Source of the DNA: RUG11783 sp964599695
GTDB lineage: Bacteria > Bacillota > Clostridia > Oscillospirales > Ruminococcaceae
Assembly (NCBI GenBank): GCA_964599695.1
Contig: CAZRGP010000007.1
Location: 14,154-78,153, forward strand
Reading direction: 5' to 3'
Length of the DNA: 64,000 nt
Shown: piece after piece, positions 17,166 to 25,067 of the stretch
Layout: every line of letters begins with the position of its first letter
Numbering within the stretch: the first letter of the stretch is position 1
The notes under the pieces: generated by a model
Seen by the model: the letters and a program-made list of their open reading frames with translations, nothing else
Databases searched by the model: none
Told to the model about the DNA's origin: nothing
Translations under genes and position numbers: made by a program

Positions 17166-17831
17166 ATGGGCGCAAGTATTACCGATGTCCTGTTCGAGTA
17201 CTGGCCGATATTCCTGAAAGGTACGATCGGCACCCTGAAATACGCATTCATCGCTGTATTTTTTGGAACAGTGCTGGGAACATTTATCGCGATCGCAAGG
17301 CTCAGCAAGAATAAGATCCTGACCAATGTGTCCGGTGTTTTTGTCACGGTGATCCGCGGCACGCCGCTTCTGGTCCAGATGTATATCTTCTATTTTTTCA
17401 TCCCCATGGTGTTCCCCATCCTCAACAGGGTCGACAAGGTCTACACCGTACTGATGTCCCTGATCCTGAACTCCAGCGCCTATGTGGCGGAGATCATCCG
17501 CGGAGGCATCAACTCGGTAGACTCCGGTCAGACAGAGGCGGCAAGGAGCCTGGGAATGACCGCCAAGCATACCATGACCAAGATCGTTCTTCCTCAGGCG
17601 ATCAAGAACATCCTTCCTTCCCTGGCGAACGAGTATATCGCCATGATCAAGGAGACATCCATGGCCGGTTCCTTCATGCTCTATGAGCTGATGTACACGA
17701 GGACGATCCTGGCCAACAAGTTCCTGGTATGGCAGCCGCTGTTTATCATCGCAGGCATCTATCTTGTCCTTACGATGGTACTATCCTGGGCGGTAAGGTG
17801 GATGGAAAGGAGGTTGAGCGTAAGTGACTGA
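17166..17831 (+). CDS. Amino-acid ABC transporter permease
   Basis: 221 residues with about five membrane helices, HisM/GlnP family. The inner-membrane pore of the importer. The N-terminal FLKGTIGTLKYAFIAVFFG, the RGTPLLVQMYIFYF segment, and the EAA loop EAARSLGMTAKHTMTKIVLPQAIK (read in two parts around residue 125) that contacts the ATPase are all present. AAGGAGAA precedes the ATG. It overlaps the ATPase gene by 8 bases. Confidence 0.95.
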   Translation: MGASITDVLFEYWPIFLKGTIGTLKYAFIAVFFGTVLGTFIAIARLSKNKILTNVSGVFVTVIRGTPLLVQMYIFYFFIPMVFPILNRVDKVYTVLMSLILNSSAYVAEIIRGGINSVDSGQTEAARSLGMTAKHTMTKIVLPQAIKNILPSLANEYIAMIKETSMAGSFMLYELMYTRTILANKFLVWQPLFIIAGIYLVLTMVLSWAVRWMERRLSVSD

Positions 17832-18570
17832 GAACAGAGAGATCATGATCGAGACCGTGGGTCTCAAAAAGAATTTCGGTGAGCTCAAGGTCCTGAAGGG
17901 GATCAGCGAAGTCATCTATAAAGGAGAAGTCGTCTCCATCATCGGACCGTCCGGGGGCGGGAAATCCACATTCCTGCGCTGTCTGAACCTTCTGGAAGAA
18001 CCCACAGACGGAAAAGTATTCTTCGAAGGGGAAGAACTGGATCCCAAAAGCACAAACCTGGATCAGCACCGCCAGAAGATCGGAATGGTGTTCCAGCAGT
18101 TCAATGTGTTCCCTCACATGACCGTGCTCGACAATGTCACGGTGGCGCCAATCCTGGAGAAAGGCATGTCCAAGGAGAACGCAGAAAAGAGAGCGATGGA
18201 GCTGCTCAAAACAGTCGGGCTTGAAGATAAGGCGGATGGGTATCCGAGAAAGCTTTCCGGCGGACAGAAGCAGAGGTTGGCCATCGTAAGAGCCATGGCT
18301 ATGGATCCTGATGTGATGCTTTTCGACGAGCCCACATCCGCGCTTGACCCCGAGATGGTCAAGGGAGTCCTTGAGGTTATCCAGAAACTGGTGGAGAGCG
18401 GAATGACCTGCGTCATCGTCACCCATGAGATGGGATTTGCCCGCAATATCAGTGACAGAGTCCTCTTCATCGATGACGGGATTATCGTGGAATCCGGAAC
18501 ACCGGAAGAGATCTTCGATCATCCGAAGAATGAGAGGACACAGGAGTTCCTGTCTCAGGTTCTCTATTGA
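17824..18570 (+). CDS. Amino-acid ABC transporter ATP-binding protein (GlnQ type)
   Basis: 248 residues from GTG 17824, which has AGGAGG nine bases upstream; the internal ATG at 17845 is a weaker choice. Walker A GPSGGGKST (41-49), Q-loop VFQQFNVFPHM, signature LSGGQKQR, Walker B VMLFDEPTSALD and the switch histidine in VTHEM are intact. It energises the importer encoded by the two genes before it. Confidence 0.96.
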   Translation: MTENREIMIETVGLKKNFGELKVLKGISEVIYKGEVVSIIGPSGGGKSTFLRCLNLLEEPTDGKVFFEGEELDPKSTNLDQHRQKIGMVFQQFNVFPHMTVLDNVTVAPILEKGMSKENAEKRAMELLKTVGLEDKADGYPRKLSGGQKQRLAIVRAMAMDPDVMLFDEPTSALDPEMVKGVLEVIQKLVESGMTCVIVTHEMGFARNISDRVLFIDDGIIVESGTPEEIFDHPKNERTQEFLSQVLY

Positions 18571-18580
18571 GGAAAAAGAG

Positions 18581-20263
18581 ATGAAAACAACATTTTCATA
18601 CGATCATTACTACAAGTATGAGGAGATCAAGTCCAATCTTGAGTTCTTCGCAAAACAATACCCTGACCTAGTGACACTGGAAGTGAACTGTGTCACGGAG
18701 GAGGGAAGGAACCAGTATGTCGTGACCCTCACGAACAAAAAGACGGGTGAAGCATTGAGCAAGCCCGGCTGGTATCTCGACGGGAATATCCACGCGGGAG
18801 AGGTCACATCCTCCATGTGCGCCATGCACACCTTGGATTATCTGGTGACCAACTACGGTTCCGATCCTGATGCTACCAAGCTTCTGGATGAGGAGACGAT
18901 CTATGTGATCCCACGCGTAACTCCTGACGGAGCGGAGACCTATCTTACGACACCAAAGACTTTGCGGTCTGCCAACAGGGAGTATATGCCCAGGGAAGGC
19001 GGTGTACGCAGCGAGGATCTGGACGGGGACGGTGTAGTCCGTATGATGCGGATCAGGACCCCTTACGGAGCCTGGAAGATCGACCCGGAGAACGAAGGCT
19101 CCATGAAGCTCCGCGAACCCGACGACACGGACGGTACGTTCTATGACATTTACCCGGAAGGTGTCCTTGTCTCCTATGACGGGGATGAGAACCTGAAGAT
19201 GGAGCAGGATCCCTGGGGACTGGATTTCAACAGGAATTTCCCGCTCGGCTGGTTCCCGGATTCCCGTCAGCCCGGCGCAGGAAAATATCCCCTGAGCAAT
19301 ACCGAGACCAAGGCGATCGTGGATTTCGCCCTTTCCCACCCGAATATCGGCGGAGCGGCGATCGGCCACACCAGCGGCGGACTTCTCCTTTATCCGCCCG
19401 GAACGAAACCCTCCAAATCCGCTCCCTATGAGGACATAAAGTCCATGAAAGCCATCGCCGCCATGGGACAGGAAGAACTGGGATACCTTCCCATGAACAT
19501 CTTCGACTCCTTCATGACCGATCAGGTCAATTTCGACAGCGGGGCGCTGGACGACTGGTTCTATCAGTCTCAGGGTGTTCCGGCGTATACGGTGGAGTTC
19601 TGGGATCTGGATACCAGGGCTGGTGTTCCGTACAACTGGTTCGATCACTCCAAGGAGACGCCGAAGACCAGGATGGAGCGCTTTAATGCCTGTATGAAGT
19701 GGGTCAAGGAGAACGCTCCCCAGTACTATCAGGACTGGGAGACCTTCGAACATCCTGCATTCGGGACCGTGGAGATCGGCGGGTTCAACTACAAGTTCAC
19801 ACACCAGAATCCTCCCGAGGATCTCCTCTGCGCGGAGTGCGAGAAGGACACCAGGTTCAACATCCGCTTCGCGAAGGCCATGCCGAAACTCACCATAGAT
19901 ACCTTGAATGCGGAAGTGGTGGGAGATGATCTGTACAGGATCACTGCGGTGGTCGGCAACCTGGGATATCTCCCCACCAACCTCACGGATGAAGCGGTCT
20001 CGCTGAACGTCAGCAAACCGGTGAAGGTCACCTTTGAGGGGGCGGAGATCCTCTCCGGCAAAGCGGAGCAGGAGATCGGCAACCTGTCCGGCTACAGCCG
20101 CACAGTGACCGGCGCGTTCTTCTACGGCAATCTTAGTACCGAGCAGAACGCTCCCGCCAGAAAGAAAGTCACCTGGCTCGTCAGAGCAAAAGAAGGGACT
20201 TCCGTAAAAGTCTGTGCATGTCAGGAGAAGGCGGGTACAGCGTCAGCAACAGTCGTCTTGTAA
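18581..20263 (+). CDS. M14-family zinc carboxypeptidase-like protein
   Basis: 560 residues from ATG 18581, 10 bases after the ABC ATPase stop, with GAGGAAAAAGAG upstream. The open frame extends upstream inside the ATPase gene, but that part is a shadow. The zinc motif NIHAGE lies near residues 68-72, followed by IPRVTPDGAE, FNRNFPLGW, and the likely catalytic glutamate in YTVEFWD (about residue 337). The C-terminal 150 residues form an extra beta-rich domain. No signal peptide is seen, so it should be cytoplasmic. Its place behind the T-box operon suggests that it supplies amino acids from imported or internal peptides. The exact specificity is unknown. Confidence 0.88.
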   Translation: MKTTFSYDHYYKYEEIKSNLEFFAKQYPDLVTLEVNCVTEEGRNQYVVTLTNKKTGEALSKPGWYLDGNIHAGEVTSSMCAMHTLDYLVTNYGSDPDATKLLDEETIYVIPRVTPDGAETYLTTPKTLRSANREYMPREGGVRSEDLDGDGVVRMMRIRTPYGAWKIDPENEGSMKLREPDDTDGTFYDIYPEGVLVSYDGDENLKMEQDPWGLDFNRNFPLGWFPDSRQPGAGKYPLSNTETKAIVDFALSHPNIGGAAIGHTSGGLLLYPPGTKPSKSAPYEDIKSMKAIAAMGQEELGYLPMNIFDSFMTDQVNFDSGALDDWFYQSQGVPAYTVEFWDLDTRAGVPYNWFDHSKETPKTRMERFNACMKWVKENAPQYYQDWETFEHPAFGTVEIGGFNYKFTHQNPPEDLLCAECEKDTRFNIRFAKAMPKLTIDTLNAEVVGDDLYRITAVVGNLGYLPTNLTDEAVSLNVSKPVKVTFEGAEILSGKAEQEIGNLSGYSRTVTGAFFYGNLSTEQNAPARKKVTWLVRAKEGTSVKVCACQEKAGTASATVVL

Positions 20264-20284
20264 TGTACAATATACTCCAAGTGG

Positions 20285-20327
20285 GGAGATCGCCGGGCAT
20301 CTTTGCCCGGCGATCTCCTTTTCTTTT
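20285..20327 (+). terminator. Intrinsic terminator after the M14 peptidase
   Basis: GGAGATCGCCGGGCA (20285-20299) pairs perfectly with TGCCCGGCGATCTCC (20304-20318) around TCTT, followed by TTTTCTTTT. Confidence 0.95.
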
Positions 20328-20357
20328 AAAGATAGTTTCCTCAATTGGTTTAAAAAG

Positions 20358-20386
20358 TTTACGAAAGCAGGATTGTATGATACTAT
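20358..20386 (+). promoter_or_regulatory. Promoter of the three-gene envelope cluster
   Basis: TTTACG (20358-20363), 17 bases, TACTAT (20381-20386), about 50 bases before the next start codon. Confidence 0.6.
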
Positions 20387-20436
20387 CCAGTTGTAGGAGA
20401 TCATTTACCTGTTTCTTTGTTTTTCGGAGGAGTGTC

Positions 20437-21132
20437 ATGGAACGGGATAAGTTTGTGAATCAAACCGTCGTCGGGGATCCGAGACCGTCAGGGTTTTCTC
20501 CGGCGGCCGATGATAATTGCGGAGCGGATGACCTCCTTGGTTCCCTGCGGGATCAGAGCGGAAAGTACAGATGGGTGTACGAAGCGCCGATGCTCAAGAG
20601 TTTCTTCCTTTTGCTGGAAGTCTGGAAGGCTCTTGGTATCAGCGCTTTTATACTGTTCGGGATCATAAGCGTCATCGGACTGGTCACCGGAAGCGGGCTC
20701 ACAGGGATAATAAGTTCAGCGGGGATCTGTCTGATGGTCTTCGGAATACTTCTTGTACTTTCCGTTCCGGCATACTATATCGTCACCAGGGCAAACAACG
20801 GGAAATATACGGTCCTTTTCGAGATGGACGAAACGGGGATCGATCATACGCAGATCAAGACCGACAAGGCGAAGGCGCTCGAGCTGCTTACGGCGTTTGT
20901 CGGTGGGATCACGGGGAGCAAAACGACGTCAGCTGCAGCACTCCTCTCGGCAGGGGGAACATCGCTGTATTCCCGCTTTGACAAAGTGAAGAACATCAGG
21001 GCAATTCCGGAAAAGGATCTCATATTGCTCGGCGGAGGATTTGTGAGAAATCAGGTCTATGTGGGAGAACGGTATTTTGACGCGGTCTATGGTTATATCC
21101 GGGACCACTGTCCGAACGCCGAAGTCCGATAA
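20437..21132 (+). CDS. Two-helix membrane protein of unknown function
   Basis: 231 residues from ATG 20437 (MERDKFVNQTV), with CGGAGGAG upstream. I do not recognise a named family. Residues about 1-50 are polar, two hydrophobic helices lie at roughly 62-115, and the remainder (NNGKYTVLFEMDETGIDHTQ, then a small Gly/Ala/Ser-rich stretch, then KVKNIRAIPEKDLILL) has the pattern of a bacterial PH-like domain in which a membrane hairpin precedes a cytoplasmic beta domain. It is the first of three adjacent genes with short gaps, all apparently envelope proteins. Function unknown. Confidence 0.75.
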   Translation: MERDKFVNQTVVGDPRPSGFSPAADDNCGADDLLGSLRDQSGKYRWVYEAPMLKSFFLLLEVWKALGISAFILFGIISVIGLVTGSGLTGIISSAGICLMVFGILLVLSVPAYYIVTRANNGKYTVLFEMDETGIDHTQIKTDKAKALELLTAFVGGITGSKTTSAAALLSAGGTSLYSRFDKVKNIRAIPEKDLILLGGGFVRNQVYVGERYFDAVYGYIRDHCPNAEVR

Positions 21133-21148
21133 GGAAGGAGACGATATC

Positions 21149-21646
21149 ATGCATAATAAGCAGCGGATCATTCTGGTTCTGCTGGCGATCATCCTTGTTT
21201 TGAGCGGAGCCGGGTATCTTGTATACCGGAACAGTGCACCGGATAACTACCCCTACGAGCCGGACACTCCTGCCCCCGATCCGCACGATGGGATGTTCGT
21301 TTCTGTACACGGGAGCATGGCTTTCAACGGGGATGGCGAGAGCGTGACCATAAACTTTGATGAAGAACTCGCCGACCTTTTAGGCTTGCCTTCCGGAGAG
21401 CAGAGCGGCAAGTATGTATTCCTGAGCGGGGAACTTCCGCCGCAGGGCAGCGTCCCCGTTCGGTACGATGTCGCACATGAACTGCGCCTGACGATCGGGG
21501 ATCAGAGCGTCACAGTCGATATGGGAATTGCTGCGGCGGACGGATCATCGGCGCAGGTCGGTGTAGGCGCAGTCACTCCGGAGCGCATACCGATGCTGTT
21601 TCACGACGGAAAATCTTTTGACATAGTATTCAACAAACAAAAATGA
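21149..21646 (+). CDS. Exported or membrane-anchored small protein, unknown
   Basis: 165 residues from ATG 21149 (MHNKQRIILVLLAIILVLSG), chosen because GGAAGGAG precedes it and because this start gives a clean N-terminal membrane anchor (about 6-24). After a short Pro/Asp linker (about residues 30-48) there is a beta-rich extracellular domain without a motif I recognise. Its genomic setting between a two-helix membrane protein and a zinc-ribbon membrane protein suggests a common envelope role. Confidence 0.75.
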   Translation: MHNKQRIILVLLAIILVLSGAGYLVYRNSAPDNYPYEPDTPAPDPHDGMFVSVHGSMAFNGDGESVTINFDEELADLLGLPSGEQSGKYVFLSGELPPQGSVPVRYDVAHELRLTIGDQSVTVDMGIAAADGSSAQVGVGAVTPERIPMLFHDGKSFDIVFNKQK

Positions 21647-21673
21647 TGACCGGAAACGGAGGTGAACTATACC

Positions 21674-22498
21674 ATGGCGAAATACTGTCCGAATTGCGGG
21701 AACCGGCTGCCGGATGACGCAGTATTCTGCGACAACTGCGGAACGAGGGTCGGTTCGGTGCAGGTAAATGCAGGTGTTCCCGTTCAGCAGAACATTCAGG
21801 GAAACTACAGCGTGGCTCCGTCTTCGCCGAAGAAAAGATCCGGCGGAAAGGGGATCGGTCTGCTGATACTGCTTCTTCTCATCGGCGCTGCAGGCTTCGG
21901 CGTTTACAAGTATATGCAGGACACAACGGATCTGCCTGTGAGCATACCGTCGCTGTTTCCCGGCAGTGAGTCAGGAAATACTCCAGACGATCCCGAACAG
22001 GAGACAGGACCAGAAGAGGATCCGCAGATCTCCCAGGGGATGCTCTCGCTTGCAGATGATCCGACCTTCGACGATTTTCTCTTCTATGAGAACGATGTTT
22101 ATGCCAACGGAATTCCTGACGGTGCGGTCCTTCTTTCTGCAGGAAGTATCAGCGGGGAATGGAAATACTGCCTCACCTTTAACAGGAACTCGGAACTGGA
22201 AGAGCGGATCGATGAGATCGGGATCGCAGAAGTTTCATTCACATCGGATTCCGCTTCCCTGATACTCCACCCGCAGATGATCCGCTATGGAACCTTTGTG
22301 AGTCCGGAAGATGAGGATGAGGTCGGGTATCCCGTTTTCTCAGGCACCTGGGACGATGAATATATCGATCTTATGGGAGGGGAGATCAGCATCGGGCTCG
22401 GGCCGTATTATTCCTATGAGGGAAAAGAGTACGTGATTGGCAACATCGTGGTCAGATCAAATGGGTTGTTCGGGGATGTGCTATTGGTGAGACCATAA
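21674..22498 (+). CDS. Zinc-ribbon membrane protein
   Basis: 274 residues from ATG 21674; a GTG 12 bases earlier overlaps the ribosome site and is rejected. The N-terminus MAKYCPNCGNRLPDDAVFCD carries two CxxC pairs (Cys5/8 and Cys19/22), the common zinc-ribbon cap of Firmicute membrane proteins. A hydrophobic helix at about 60-78 follows a basic stretch, so the ribbon is cytoplasmic and the C-terminal 180 residues are outside. The outer part is acidic and beta-rich without a recognised domain. Last gene of the three-gene cluster. Confidence 0.82.
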   Translation: MAKYCPNCGNRLPDDAVFCDNCGTRVGSVQVNAGVPVQQNIQGNYSVAPSSPKKRSGGKGIGLLILLLLIGAAGFGVYKYMQDTTDLPVSIPSLFPGSESGNTPDDPEQETGPEEDPQISQGMLSLADDPTFDDFLFYENDVYANGIPDGAVLLSAGSISGEWKYCLTFNRNSELEERIDEIGIAEVSFTSDSASLILHPQMIRYGTFVSPEDEDEVGYPVFSGTWDDEYIDLMGGEISIGLGPYYSYEGKEYVIGNIVVRSNGLFGDVLLVRP

Positions 22499-22572
22499 TA
22501 AATGCGGATGGACTCGAGGAGACCTGTGTCTGACATCACAAAATGATTGGCTTTTTTGTTCTATAAACAGCG

Positions 22573-22603
22573 ACGGGAGGAGACCGATGAGGTCTCTTCC
22601 CGT
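22573..22603. terminator. Hairpin between convergent genes, possible terminator
   Basis: ACGGGAGGAGACC (22573-22585) pairs with GGTCTCTTCCCGT (22591-22603) around GATGA with one G-T wobble. It lies between the zinc-ribbon gene and the convergent S9 peptidase gene, but lacks a clear T run on either strand, so termination is uncertain. Confidence 0.4.
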
Positions 22604-22627
22604 TGATCATGTAAGCAATAATTGTAA

Positions 22628-24880
22628 TCAGGGTTTCCTGAACCGGTAAACGGGCTTTTTTCCCAGGAGATGTTCCACGAAGTAGTCGGTGCGCCGCTGG
22701 ACGAAGTAGGGGTCAGCGGGGACATTGTGATTGCAGCGCGGAAGAGTCAGAAAGTCAAAATCCTTATCGCTTCGGATGAGAGCATCTACCAGGCGCAATG
22801 ACTGGGAAGGAGCGACATTGTCGTCCATGGCTCCGTGGACGATGAGAAGTTTCCCCTTCAGATTCTTCGCCAGGGCTGTGTTGTCACCGGGGGCATAGAT
22901 GTCCTTGTCGTAAAGACCGTAGTAGTTCTCGGTCCACGAGGTGTTGTACATCCGCTGGTCATGGTTACCTGCAGAGGATACCGCCACTTTGTAGACGTCG
23001 GGATACTCCAGGATCCCTCTTGTTGAGCCGCATCCTCCTCCGGAGTTGCCCCAGATGCCGATCCGCTCACGGTCCAGAAAGGTATATTTTTCACACAGCT
23101 CATCCAGACAGTAGACATGATCCTTCAGCCCGGCACATCCGTGAATGATCTCATAACTGATGTTATGGAGAGTCTTTCCACGGCCCGGTGTGCCTAGACC
23201 GTCGAGAATGATGCCGGCAAATCCGAGCTGAGCCATCGCCTCCAGGCCGCCAAGCATTTCTCTTCCTTCTATCGCTCCTTTCCAGGAGAATGTTTTGGGA
23301 ACGTTGTAGCACTGCATCCCGCCGTAGATGTAATCGATGAAGGGATACTTTTTTCCCGGATCGAAATCCGCAGGGCGGACGAGGATGCCGTAGAGCGCCG
23401 TCTTCCCGTCGCTCGCGGTGACCGTGAAGCGCTCCGGTGTGATATATCCTCGCTTCATGAGATCCGAGGGGTCAGCGGCGACAAGCTCACGGATAAAAGA
23501 TCCGTCTGCTCTTCGGAGGTTGGTGACCGGAGGTTTGTCGACCCGGCTCCAGGTGTCGATGAGCATCCCGTTGATATAGCGGCAGCGGTGCATTCCGTCT
23601 TCCGGAGTCAATATCGTGAAATCCGTGCCGTCGTAATGGACGCGGCAGGCCAGCTGGTAGTAGGGATCGGAGGTGCAGGAAAGGTTGCTCGCGTAGAAAT
23701 AGATCCACTGTCCTTCATCGTCCGCGCAGATGAGCTCTCCGACTTCGCAGTCCGCCGGGGTGATGGGACCAAGGCAGGCGCCACTCTGCGCGTCATAGCG
23801 GAAAAGCCTTGCCAGATCATCTCGCTCGCTCTGCCACAGCAGGGCTTTCCGGTCCTTGGAAAGGTAATTGCTGGCACAGTAGTCGCCGAAGCCGTCCAGC
23901 TGTCCGTAGGTGCAGATGTTGAGGAAGGTGTCAGTCGTTTCAGTAAGGATCTTTCCGGCAGTTCCGTCTGTCTGGACGACAGCGAAAGAGGCGGATTTGT
24001 TTCCGCGGCTCACCAGTGTCATATAGACTGCGCTGCTGTCCTCCATCCATTTCGCGAAGGAATAGTGATCCCCGAACATTCCGCCACCTATGGGCTGGGG
24101 ATCAAGATCCAGTTCAGTCGCTTTGCCTGTCTCGGTATCAAACAGATAGAAATAGGCAAGGGGGATATGCTCATCTTCCGGGAAGGAGCATTTATAGGTG
24201 TACAGTTCCGGACGGATGCTGTCCGATCCCTCCTTGTCGTAGGAGCGGATCAGGTAGAGGTCCTTTACCTTTCTCTGATCCAGTTTGTAGGAGAGAAAAT
24301 ACCGGGAGTCCGGGGACCAGAGCACGTCCGGTCGGAGAGGAACTCCTTTTACACGGTCCGTGATGTAGCCGCTGAACTGGGCGGGGGTGCCGTAGGCGAA
24401 GTTCTTTTTTCCGTCAACGGTGAGGCGGAGTTCCTTTCCGCTTTCCAGGAAACGGAGCCAGAGGTCATGGCCGCGGAAAAAGATTTCCTTCTTTCTGTCC
24501 GGAGATGCTGTTCCGGTCTTCTTTTCTGTCTTTTCCCTGTGAAGCGTCTGAGAACCCAGATCATAGGAACAGTCATAGCCGTCCGCGCTGAAGGTAAGGA
24601 CGCCGTCCTTCACCTTGCAGTTGGTGAAGGGGATCGCATCCTTCTCCAGGAGGGAGCAGAGTTTGCGGTGATCGAACAGCGGTGCTTCTGTGCCGTCTTC
24701 GGTGGACACCGCTTTCCACTGCGTGCATACGGATCCGTCTTTTGAACGGGTCTCCAGGGGATAGAAGAAATGGGTGTCATCCAGTTTCTGCGGGACCGGT
24801 TCCGCGTTCAGGACGGAGCAGGAGGCGTTCCAGGGGAGCAGCTTCTCCGCTGCCTTGTATTTTTGTGTAAGTGTTTTCAT
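22628..24880 (-). CDS. S9-family prolyl oligopeptidase (dipeptidyl peptidase IV-like)
   Basis: 750 residues, with an N-terminal beta-propeller (about 100-480; VLWSPDSRYFLSYKLDQRK is a typical blade) and a C-terminal alpha/beta-hydrolase domain. The nucleophile lies in GIWGNSGGGCGS (Ser near residue 612), the acid in VHGAMDDNV and the histidine in CNHNVP. This is the DPP IV/S9B arrangement, which removes N-terminal dipeptides, often after proline. No signal peptide is visible, so it is probably cytoplasmic. It is a single-gene unit, facing away from the ABC exporter to its right. Confidence 0.92.
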   Translation of the reverse strand: MKTLTQKYKAAEKLLPWNASCSVLNAEPVPQKLDDTHFFYPLETRSKDGSVCTQWKAVSTEDGTEAPLFDHRKLCSLLEKDAIPFTNCKVKDGVLTFSADGYDCSYDLGSQTLHREKTEKKTGTASPDRKKEIFFRGHDLWLRFLESGKELRLTVDGKKNFAYGTPAQFSGYITDRVKGVPLRPDVLWSPDSRYFLSYKLDQRKVKDLYLIRSYDKEGSDSIRPELYTYKCSFPEDEHIPLAYFYLFDTETGKATELDLDPQPIGGGMFGDHYSFAKWMEDSSAVYMTLVSRGNKSASFAVVQTDGTAGKILTETTDTFLNICTYGQLDGFGDYCASNYLSKDRKALLWQSERDDLARLFRYDAQSGACLGPITPADCEVGELICADDEGQWIYFYASNLSCTSDPYYQLACRVHYDGTDFTILTPEDGMHRCRYINGMLIDTWSRVDKPPVTNLRRADGSFIRELVAADPSDLMKRGYITPERFTVTASDGKTALYGILVRPADFDPGKKYPFIDYIYGGMQCYNVPKTFSWKGAIEGREMLGGLEAMAQLGFAGIILDGLGTPGRGKTLHNISYEIIHGCAGLKDHVYCLDELCEKYTFLDRERIGIWGNSGGGCGSTRGILEYPDVYKVAVSSAGNHDQRMYNTSWTENYYGLYDKDIYAPGDNTALAKNLKGKLLIVHGAMDDNVAPSQSLRLVDALIRSDKDFDFLTLPRCNHNVPADPYFVQRRTDYFVEHLLGKKPVYRFRKP

Positions 24881-25013
24881 CGCGATTTACCTCATTATTC
24901 TACATTATGGCATAGATGTCCCAGAAATTGGGCCTGGAATAGGAAAAAATGACCGCCCGGAAAGACTGTGGAAAAGGGGATTTGTATGATGTTACAGTTT
25001 TTGTTTAAAATAA

Positions 25014-25042
25014 TTGCCAATATGCACAAAAGCAAGTAGAAT
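25014..25042 (+). promoter_or_regulatory. Promoter of the ABC exporter gene
   Basis: TTGCCA (25014-25019), 17 bases, TAGAAT (25037-25042). Confidence 0.7.
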
Positions 25043-25067
25043 AGGGAAAGTTTTAAATCAGGAGTGA

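Noticed and set aside
16527..17570. 347-codon open frame antisense to the transporter genes
   Set aside because: Spans two real, well-supported genes and has no family features.
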